Of a DNA stretch of 64,000 nucleotides, positions 1 through 5,979 are shown one piece after another. The stretch covers positions 1 to 64,000 of the forward strand of contig JAFLJU010000389.1 in NCBI GenBank assembly GCA_022712835.1, written 5' to 3'. The DNA is from Desulfobacteraceae bacterium. Lineage in GTDB: Bacteria > Desulfobacterota > Desulfobacteria > Desulfobacterales > Desulfobacteraceae. Below the pieces are notes generated by a model. It had not been told where the DNA came from, made no database searches, and was given only the letters and a program-made list of their open reading frames with translations. Made by a program: the position numbers and the translations under genes. How positions within the stretch are numbered: position 1 is the stretch's first letter; the number at the start of each line of letters is the position of its first letter.

Positions 1-260
1 GCCTATATTACTGCACGTAGGAAACACGAAATATAGCAAATATGGGGGGTCACGTAGGGATATACAGGTAGAAATAGCACCTCTCCTACCCCTTATAAAA
101 CCACGGGTGACAGACCCTCTTTTTTAGCACTTTATTTTAGCTGATATCTAGCTAATCTAATCAGATATCAGCTACATTTACCATCTGATTCTATGCTAAA
201 AATATATGCACTTTGAGTAGTAGCGAAAGATATCTACTCATGTTGAAAGTGAGGTCATCT
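1..260 (+). repeat. Dispersed long repeat, copy 1 (cut by window edge)
   Basis: This stretch is almost identical to 59463-59720, and its arms recur inverted at about 2640-2890. It opens with TATATTAC (4-11), which resembles the early promoter element I recall for phiKZ. That is followed by the shared motif CACGTAGGGATATAC, a 34-bp core (84-117, CCTACCCCTTATAAAA followed by ACCACGGGTGACAG) and an AT-rich arm containing GATATC palindromes. The copy probably starts upstream of the window, because the other copies carry about 60 extra bases on that side. It contains no open reading frame with a ribosome binding site. It may act as a promoter/leader for the non-coding locus that follows. Confidence 0.8.
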
Positions 261-557
261 GATATGAGTAAAAAAGTATCTACCCCGAGGATTGGAAGAG
301 TATTTGCAATTATCATTACACTATAGGTGCTGGTGATTTATATGTAAAATAAGTGATATATTCCCTGAGGAAAGTGGTTCGATAAAATCACTAGTATCGG
401 TAATATAAGCACTGGTGATTTATGACTACAAATCACATCTGTACTAAATGTATGATTTGCTTCTGAGACCGCTCGTAAGCATTTTTAGCAAAACTTATAC
501 CCCGAGGAATGGAAGAGTGTAAAATCAGCTAATCACCTACTACATCGAACGTAGTAT
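251..557 (+). ncRNA. Structured RNA candidate, copy 1
   Basis: About 300 bases are strongly conserved with 44535-44843, 44 kb away, yet neither copy has a plausible reading frame. Internal boxes recur: CCCCGAGGATTGGAAG (about 283), CCCTGAGGAAAGTGG (about 363), CCCCGAGGAATGGAAG (about 501), and GCTGGTGATTTAT (329) with GCACTGGTGATTTAT (409). Predicted stems conserved in both copies are 352-362 with 402-413, CAAATCACAT (429-438) with ATG-TA-TGATTTG (448-459), and TGCTT/AAGCA (458-462/477-481). The last competes with TTTGCT/AGCAAA (456-461/487-492). The 3' end is a CTACTAC hairpin. In copy 2 the TGCTT partner changes to GAGCA, keeping pairing by a wobble. Strand is inferred from the neighbouring terminator at 1371-1426. 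Class unknown. Confidence 0.6.
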
Positions 558-569
558 GTATTTCATCAA

Positions 570-680
570 ATCGAAGATCAGTAAGTACATCTGGCTGTAT
601 CTGATGTATCTCTACTAATCACTAGATCAGTGGGAGGTATCAAGTATTATCCGATACCTTCTACTAATCACTAGATCATG
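570..680. repeat. GATCAG palindromic intergenic repeats
   Basis: Two to three tandem units of a multicopy element. A typical unit reads TACTAATCNNNAGATCAGTR, then an arm such as GAGGTATC, a short spacer with GTATTATCTGATAC, and CTTCTACT closing the palindrome. Other copies lie at about 4049-4185, 7313-7405, 11880-11985, 31468-31545, 33248-33350, 36018-36110, 39797-39940 and 44283-44395. All are intergenic. Each unit can fold into a 12-15 bp hairpin. Confidence 0.7.
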
Positions 681-976
681 TGGCATATATTAGATACTAA
701 TTGATCCGTTACCTGATATCTAATTTTAGAGTAGATTGAATATATGTCTATTTAGAGTAGATTGGATACATCGGATATATGTACTTTTTAGCTAATATCT
801 ATATCAAATTTATTAAATATATCTAATTTCGGAGTAGGTATTTGATATTAAAATTAGATATGCGATCTCAATATATGTAGATGTTCATCACTCATCACCT
901 AATTAGACATATCACTACGAGCGATACTATAGTGATTGAGAGATAATAATATGACTCACCACCGATATTATAACGA

Positions 977-1012
977 TTGAACCCAATCTACTTTCACGTA
1001 GATTGGGTTCAA
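977..1012. other. 15-bp perfect hairpin
   Basis: TTGAACCCAATCTAC (977-991) pairs perfectly with GTAGATTGGGTTCAA (998-1012) around a 6-nt loop. It lies at the left edge of a locally GC-richer, structure-rich stretch that runs to the intrinsic terminator at 1371-1426. It could be a terminator of an upstream transcript or a stem of the candidate ncRNA. Confidence 0.7.
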
Positions 1013-1370
1013 TTGACTTACGTTCGGTATTACCGTGCTTGGTACCATCCCCGATAGAACAAGGGGTGAGCTGAAATTATTCGTACTACGTCCATGCTAC
1101 ATGGGCGTGAAGCTTACGTCCGGTAAACGTGGGACTGAGCAGTTTTGTAAATTGAAAAATTCATCAATAGTTGATAAATTTACTCAAAAATTCACTTTTT
1201 GGAATTGCAAGTTTTGATTATAGATCACTCACCATGATAGATAGAACCACTCTCTAGAAGAATGGTAATTTCACATGAGTTGAGATTGATAAAATAATAA
1301 CTAGACGATCATTATAGCACCTGGTCATTTATGCACTAGCTCCTGGCGGCTTCGCCTCCAGTCGCAAGGT
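1013..1370 (+). ncRNA. Candidate structured ncRNA 3' domain
   Basis: This segment is more GC-rich than the surrounding DNA and carries many short pairings: CGGTATTACCG (1025 region), CCCC/GGGG around 1050-1067, GCTTACGTCC with GGACTGAGC near 1110-1140, and a UUCG-type hairpin CTGGCGGCTTCGCCTCCAG (1343-1361, one mismatch). A textbook intrinsic terminator follows directly. A 60-aa ORF (1035-1217) crosses it but has no ribosome binding site and no protein-like character. I infer a transcribed structured RNA read rightward. It may be the 3' part of a transcript starting at or before the element at 251-557. It does not match a class I can name. Confidence 0.5.
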
Positions 1371-1426
1371 GGCGGTGGTAGCAGTGTTAGTGTCTTACCT
1401 ATTATATATCCACCGCCTTTTTTTTT
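1371..1426 (+). terminator. Intrinsic terminator of the non-coding locus
   Basis: GGCGGTGG (1371-1378) pairs perfectly with CCACCGCC (1410-1417) and is followed at once by nine T residues (1418-1426). This is the clearest canonical rho-independent terminator in the window. Other intergenic hairpins here lack a U tract, which suggests this RNA may be made or ended by different rules, for example by host polymerase. Confidence 0.85.
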
Positions 1427-1804
1427 ATATATTTTTTAAGTGGAGAAGTGTGAATAAAAAAAACATAAGTTACGATGCGTGTTATTTGTTTTGGAAGCAA
1501 TCTGATTTTTCATCTCACAAAATGGAAAAACACAAGCACCTTACATATACTGCCTATATATAAAAGATTAGTTACGAAGCGACTTTAATTCTCCGAATCA
1601 AAGTTCGCTTCTCCCAATAGAATAGAATTAGAAATTCTAAGATACACACTAACTAATATTTGTAACTCGTTCATACAGTACAAACTACACGGTACGACGG
1701 AGAGCCTATTACGACAGTTGCTATGGTAAAGATTAAAAAATTAGCAAAGTTAGGTGAATAAGAGCTTATATTTTTAGAATTAGAGTGTAAAGTATGAATA
1801 GATC

Positions 1805-1968
1805 AATATAAAAGATACTAGTAGTACTATACTGTAGTGTGCAATAGAATTAGAAGGACAGATTTGGATGATTATATGAGTAGAGTAATATAAAAGATAC
1901 TAGTAGTACTATACTGTAGTGTGCAATAGAATTAGAAGGACAGATTTGGATGACTATATGAGTAGGTT
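1805..1968. repeat. 82-bp tandem duplication
   Basis: Two near-identical units (1805-1886 and 1887-1968) begin AATATAAAAGATACTAGTAG and contain TGCAATAGAATTAGAAGGAC. They differ at essentially one base (GATTATATG versus GACTATATG). No reading frame runs through both. The near identity implies a recent duplication or ongoing homogenisation. Confidence 0.85.
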
Positions 1969-2057
1969 TGATATAGTCGATTTACACAGAGTACATGTGA
2001 TATGGATACAGTTATGATTATACGATTCATTCACTAGGTATACATATATGAATATAT

Positions 2058-2087
2058 CACAACATGCTCAGAAATGAGCATGTTGTG
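2058..2087. terminator. Perfect hairpin with GAAA loop
   Basis: CACAACATGCTCA (2058-2070) and TGAGCATGTTGTG (2075-2087) form a 13-bp perfect stem capped by a GNRA tetraloop (GAAA). It has the same style as the hairpins that close protein-coding blocks elsewhere in the window, but no gene ends here. It may end a non-coding transcript. Confidence 0.55.
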
Positions 2088-2145
2088 AATGTATGATGAT
2101 CATAGATTTATGTAGTAGTTGTAAGAGTGACTGATAGAAATAGAT

Positions 2146-2480
2146 ATAATTACTGTAGGTAACTGGTAGATATATAGGTAGTAGCTGTAAGGTGATAGAT
2201 ATAATCATAATTACCATAGGTGACTGGTAGATGTAGATATATAGGTAGTAATAGTGATAATAGATATGAATATAATTACTGTAGGTAACTGGTAGATGTA
2301 ATTGTATGTAGTATATGAGTAGTAACTGTAGTAAGAGTGATAACAGATATACGTATAATTACTATAGGTAACTGGTAGATGTAGATATATAAGTAGTAGC
2401 TGTAAGGTGATAGATAATGAATATAATTACTGTAGGTAACTAATGTATATGAGTAGTAGCTGTAAGGTGACTGGTAGTTT
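2146..2480. repeat. Iteron-like repeat array
   Basis: At least five direct copies of ATAATTACTGTAGGTAACTG start at 2146, 2207, 2272, 2355 and 2423. Spacing is irregular (about 61-83 bases). Each is usually followed by GTAGATGTAGATATATAGG and GTAGTAGCTGTAAGGTGAT. A shorter AAGGTGACTGGTAG ends the array near 2465-2478. No coding sequence is present. Arrays of this form can bind replication initiators or centromere-binding proteins; which applies here is unknown. Confidence 0.7.
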
Positions 2481-2639
2481 TCTATATGGATACTAATGAT
2501 AACTGTTAGATATGTTCAAGTCTATCGCAGATGATATAGATGACATGTAATCATGCTGGAGGCGATAATGGATCTAATAGGTATGACGAGTGAATGAGAT
2601 AGGTGATAATATCTAGATGAGCAGATATCTTTTGCTACT

Positions 2640-2960
2640 CTTCAGAGTGTATATATTTTTAGTATGGAATCAGATGGTAAATGTAGCTGATATCTGATTA
2701 GATTAGCTATATATCAGCTAAAATAAAGTGCTAAAATAGCACATTTCCTACCCCTTATAAAACCACGGGTGACAGACCCCATATTTCTACCTGTATATCC
2801 CTACGTGACCCCCCATATTTGCTATATTTCGTGTTTCCTACACACGGTTCTATAGGCGTTCAGAAATGGGTATTTGAGTAAGTATGAAACTTATCTGAAA
2901 ATTGAGATATTTGCTAGATCGGATAACATATTAGGCATATATTCTAAGTATAATTAGAGT
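2640..2960 (-). repeat. Dispersed long repeat, inverted copy
   Basis: The arms of this copy are the reverse complement of those at 1-260 and 59404-59720, so it bounds the 3.1 kb non-coding locus as an inverted repeat. The 34-bp core (2746-2779) is in the same absolute orientation as in copy 1, so it is flipped relative to its own arms. The TATATTAC box is replaced by a TATAGAACC-type sequence on the complementary strand. Confidence 0.75.
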
Positions 2961-3129
2961 AGATTTATATCACATTATCACTTATCATATATGATGCATC
3001 TAGAGTAGCAAAACTACATAGATTTAGTATCGTATAGATCCATTACATAAATGCACTTTGGAGTAGTAGTGAAAGATGTTTGCTACTGCTGAGAGTGAGG
3101 TCATCTGATCAGGTAGTATAAGATACGAT

Positions 3130-3164
3130 ATCCATAGCATACCTATTACAGGTATGCTATGGAT
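3130..3164. terminator. CATAGCATACC-type hairpin
   Basis: ATCCATAGCATACC (3130-3143) pairs with GGTATGCTATGGAT (3151-3164), 14 bp, directly 3' of the minus-strand gene ending at 3175. It lacks a clear U tract. It belongs to the shared hairpin family that closes transcription blocks in this window. Confidence 0.65.
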
Positions 3165-3174
3165 GAGGATTTTA

Positions 3175-3744
3175 TTATGTTACTGACCTACTAATGTAAT
3201 ATACTAACGCAGCAGATATTATCAATGAAGTACATACGATAAATCTGATCACTACATTACTATCATCATCATGTTGTGGAATCGGTACATCGTCAATGAC
3301 TATATCTACTACATCGGTAATATATTCTATATCTAACGTATTATTGAAGATGACATTACTACATGTAGATGTATCACTAGCTTCACATATGAACATGTCA
3401 GTACTATGACGTTCAATACTATGTAATGTATAATCAGTAGGTGACCCTATTTGTACAGTATAACCTACTGAATCAAACATCACTATCATAGAAGTAGTAT
3501 CACCATCTATAGTACATTCACCTATACATACGATATTACCATTAGACATTAGACATACATCATTGAATGATCTAGTGACGTGAGATTCAGCTAGATGTAT
3601 CATCCCATCATACATGATTTTGACATAAGATGGAGGTGATATATTCATCATATGTGCTACTGCTGTGTTTTCATTATCGGTACTACCTACGAATATTAGT
3701 ATGTCCTCGTTTGAGAACATGTTATTTATATGATCAGTAGTCAT
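3175..3744 (-). CDS. Degenerate propeller-repeat protein with C-terminal membrane anchor
   Basis: A 189-aa protein of unknown function. Residues 1-130 contain weak copies of the repeat seen in the propeller family of this phage (for example SNGNIVCIGE, matching the D-S-N-G-N-I-I-C-V-G core). The C-terminal 20-25 residues (VVIRFIVCTSLIISAALVYY) form one predicted transmembrane helix ending in a short basic tail. An SD-like AGAGGT precedes the ATG. It may be an eroded, membrane-anchored relative of the free-standing propellers. It lies upstream of its own hairpin terminator and downstream of a leader that also contains a 44-aa membrane peptide. Confidence 0.7.
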   Translation of the reverse strand: MTTDHINNMFSNEDILIFVGSTDNENTAVAHMMNISPPSYVKIMYDGMIHLAESHVTRSFNDVCLMSNGNIVCIGECTIDGDTTSMIVMFDSVGYTVQIGSPTDYTLHSIERHSTDMFICEASDTSTCSNVIFNNTLDIEYITDVVDIVIDDVPIPQHDDDSNVVIRFIVCTSLIISAALVYYISRSVT

Positions 3745-3825
3745 GAACAGTTACCTCTTGGTTTTATATACATGCTCCTCTTTTATGTGTGAATAGTGTA
3801 TGTGATAAAAATAAATACAGTAGTT

Positions 3826-3864
3826 AGGATCACATGAGATATATAAGTTACCTCATGTGATCCT
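3826..3864. terminator. Perfect hairpin terminator candidate
   Basis: AGGATCACATGAG (3826-3838) pairs with CTCATGTGATCCT (3852-3864), 13 bp. It lies just 3' of the small minus-strand peptide gene ending at 3871. Confidence 0.6.
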
Positions 3865-3870
3865 TGAATC

Positions 3871-4005
3871 CTATCTATAGATGACATTAGCTATGTCTGC
3901 TAGTGTCATAAATTCATCTATTACGTTCCCACTTGGGAGCATCAATGCTCCCAAGACTAGTATCGATAGTATTATCGATACTAGGCTGTCTTTATCTACT
4001 TTCAT
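3871..4005 (-). CDS. 44-aa single-span membrane peptide
   Basis: A short ORF supported by a strong ribosome binding site (AGGAGGGTAAGTT before the ATG at 4005). The product begins MKVDKDSLVSIILSILVLGA, has one hydrophobic helix at about residues 8-23, and ends ADIANVIYR. Its leader (palindrome, spacer, AGGAGGGT) is nearly identical to the leaders of the propeller genes at 5980-7239 and 33576-34727, whose start is also M-K-V. A perfect hairpin follows 6 bases after the stop. Function is unknown; a small inner-membrane protein is likely. Confidence 0.65.
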   Translation of the reverse strand: MKVDKDSLVSIILSILVLGALMLPSGNVIDEFMTLADIANVIYR

Positions 4006-4028
4006 AACTTACCCTCCTAAGGTATCAT

Positions 4029-4044
4029 GTCAGATATATCTGAC
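4029..4044. promoter_or_regulatory. GTCAGATAT-type palindromic leader element
   Basis: The 16-nt palindrome GTCAGATATATCTGAC lies just upstream of the AGGAGG ribosome binding site of the 44-aa peptide gene. The 14-nt form GTCAGATATCTGAC occupies the same place at 7258-7271 and 34746-34759. The conserved spacing to the SD suggests an operator or an RNA hairpin controlling translation. Confidence 0.55.
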
Positions 4045-4048
4045 TTTA

Positions 4049-4185
4049 AGATCAGGTAGCATATCAAGTAGTATCTGATATGCTTACTAATCGCTAGATC
4101 AGTAAGTATATCAAGTAGTATCTGATATGCTTACTAATCGCTAGATCAGTAAGTGTATCAAGTAGTATCTGATATGCTTACTACT
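4049..4185. repeat. GATCAG palindromic intergenic repeats (three units)
   Basis: Three near-identical tandem units contain AGATCAGTAAGTATATCAAG and AGTAGTATCTGATATGCTTA. Each unit folds on itself through AGTAAGTATATC and GATATGCTTACT. The array lies between two minus-strand genes. Confidence 0.75.
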
Positions 4186-4224
4186 ATGTTAATATATACC
4201 TAAGATAGCGTGAGATCACATATG

Positions 4225-5028
4225 TCAAGATCCGATAGTCAGTGATAGATAATCTAACATAGTCTCTTTGTCAAATATAGAAGCGCCTCTGAATCGTAAT
4301 ACAGCTTCATCATATTTCTCATTAGCGTCTGAATAGTCACCTACGATATCCGATATACTAGATAACTGTGATCCACTCTCTAGGTATCCTTGATTTACAG
4401 CTACTCTAAGTTTATTATATATATATGCTTCAGTAGCATGTAGTACACATTTCTCTAAGGGTCTGATGCAATTATTACCTAGGTTAGTGAAATCATCATC
4501 ATATGACAACATGCAACTTACTATCCAATTTACAGTATGCATCATGGGAGGTGATAGTTTGATTGAATTATTACCTAAGAGGATAGCATGAGGTGTCTGA
4601 TATGAGGGTTGTCTATTGAAACTAGTGAGGGCATCATCTGCTGCATTTTGTACTGTCCTACCATATTGTTGATGCTGAGGATATACTGAGGCTAGTCCTA
4701 TCGCTGTAGGGAATGCTAAATCTAGTATGACACTGATATCTCTAAATTCACGATATTCAGGTGGTATGTAGTAGATGGATTGATTACCTATGATAGATGA
4801 TGTCTTAGGTGATTTGATATCTTTTAGCATCTCTCTAGTCAATGTGACTTTAGTAGGTCTACCAGCATATAAATTACAATCTACTAATACGATATTGACG
4901 ATGATTTCTTCTTTTATGATACTATCTAGTGATAGGTTAGATTGATGAGGTTTGAATGTGAGTTCTAGTAGCTCATTAGGTATCTGATTGTATAACTTTC
5001 TTAATAGGATGTTGATGATGTTTTTCAT
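4225..5028 (-). CDS. Hypothetical protein (267 aa)
   Basis: A soluble-looking 267-aa protein that I do not recognise. It has a helical N-terminus, a YIPPEYREFRD segment near residue 87, a Q-rich patch (YPQHQQYGRTVQ) near residue 116, and helices towards the C-terminus. The start is supported by TGGAG seven bases before the ATG. It is divergent from the phospholipase-like gene at 5175 and shares a 146-bp promoter interval with it. There is no membrane segment or signal peptide. Confidence 0.75.
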   Translation of the reverse strand: MKNIINILLRKLYNQIPNELLELTFKPHQSNLSLDSIIKEEIIVNIVLVDCNLYAGRPTKVTLTREMLKDIKSPKTSSIIGNQSIYYIPPEYREFRDISVILDLAFPTAIGLASVYPQHQQYGRTVQNAADDALTSFNRQPSYQTPHAILLGNNSIKLSPPMMHTVNWIVSCMLSYDDDFTNLGNNCIRPLEKCVLHATEAYIYNKLRVAVNQGYLESGSQLSSISDIVGDYSDANEKYDEAVLRFRGASIFDKETMLDYLSLTIGS

Positions 5029-5174
5029 ATGTAGGCTCCATTTTAATATAGGTGACTGATAGATTATCGAAGATCAGTGGAGTATCGGATAATACTTGAT
5101 ACTCCACTATAGTATTATATTTGTTTACCGATGTAGATGACGTAATAAGATTGATAAATAAATGAAAAGGTGAG

Positions 5175-5759
5175 ATGATGACGATGATGAGTAATTTAAC
5201 TCCTACTATACTGACTGGATTGAGTATGTTATCGAGTATGGTAAAACGAATCAAGATGAAATTACCTGGTAATGATCCAAAGAATTGGGGTGGTACTATG
5301 ATACGAAATATGTTAGTAGAGTCACAGTTAGATATACCAGATGGTATGCTTGATATGACTGATGATGAATTAGATGAATGCTGTAATGGTTGTGGTGCTG
5401 AAGGATCATTTATTACTCAATATATACCTGAGGATGTAGATGGTGTGAATATCACTAGTTGTTGTAATATACATGATTACCTTTTCTATATAGGTGGTGA
5501 TTTTGAAGATTACCTATATGCTAATAGGAAGTTTATTGGAGATCTACTGAAGACTACAGATATCTATGCTAATACTAATGGACTTACTGCTGATGAAATT
5601 CATGAGTTACATAATAAGGTGCTAGTGTATTTCCATTTTGTAGATAAGTATAGCTATAGCTACTTTATCAATACTAAGGGTATTAGACGATCTACGACTG
5701 AGGTGATAGATATATTGAATGCGTATTCTGAATTATCTAAACCTATTAGTACGGACTAG
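5175..5759 (+). CDS. Phospholipase A2-like protein
   Basis: The 194-aa product carries the PLA2 catalytic signature: C-C-N-I-H-D-Y at residues 96-102, with the His100-Asp101 pair, a downstream IGGDFEDYLYANRKF helix, and an upstream CCNGCG cluster (69-74) where family members have the Cys/Gly-rich calcium loop. In known PLA2 enzymes the His-Asp dyad hydrolyses the sn-2 ester of phospholipids. I infer a lysis, envelope-modifying or virion-entry role. The N-terminus has four in-frame ATGs (5175, 5178, 5184, 5187); AAGGTGA fits the later ones best. The first 20 residues are moderately hydrophobic but not a clear signal peptide. The gene stands alone and is convergent with a propeller gene. Confidence 0.6.
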   Translation: MMTMMSNLTPTILTGLSMLSSMVKRIKMKLPGNDPKNWGGTMIRNMLVESQLDIPDGMLDMTDDELDECCNGCGAEGSFITQYIPEDVDGVNITSCCNIHDYLFYIGGDFEDYLYANRKFIGDLLKTTDIYANTNGLTADEIHELHNKVLVYFHFVDKYSYSYFINTKGIRRSTTEVIDILNAYSELSKPISTD

Positions 5760-5829
5760 ATAGGAAATCATGTATGCACTCTCAGCAGTAGCAAATATCT
5801 TTACCTACTCCTCAGAGTGTACCGATGTG

Positions 5830-5878
5830 ATATGAGTAGATACTGATTACTCATGTTGAGAGTGTATAAAAAATAATA
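5830..5878. repeat. AGTAGATACTTATTACTCATG-type dispersed element
   Basis: A copy of a short multicopy element typified by AGTAGATACTTATTACTC, then CATGCTGAGAGTGCATAAAA and an A/T run, placed just before a hairpin terminator. Other copies lie at about 14285, 33400, 36150, 37455 and 42015. Diverged forms adjoin the long repeats (about 205, 2625, 3060 and 59680). Confidence 0.6.
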
Positions 5879-5915
5879 AACTCATAGCATACCGTAATAG
5901 GTATGCTATGAGTTT
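5878..5915. terminator. CATAGCATACC-type hairpin
   Basis: AAACTCATAGCATACC (5878-5893) pairs with GGTATGCTATGAGTTT (5900-5915), a 16-bp perfect stem with a 6-nt loop. It lies between the convergent genes ending at 5759 and 5980, so it is placed as a bidirectional terminator. Confidence 0.7.
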
Positions 5916-5979
5916 ATTAAGATTATGTATCACTACTACCATATAACTTCACTACTAGTGGAGTATCAGTACCGGTATC

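Noticed and set aside
361..378. CTGAGGAAAGTGG looks like the GAGGAAAGT signature of RNase P RNA
   Set aside because: No P4 partner, no ACAGAA-type box and no matching overall architecture; the same CC-GAGGA box recurs three times in the element, so the resemblance is probably chance. A hammerhead core was also considered; the stem and GAAA placement do not fit.
1035..1217. 60-aa plus-strand ORF in the non-coding locus
   Set aside because: No ribosome binding site, odd composition, and it crosses several RNA hairpins; better explained as chance in a structured RNA.
1369..1563. 64-aa plus-strand ORF
   Set aside because: It begins inside the intrinsic terminator stem (1371-1426) and has no ribosome binding site.
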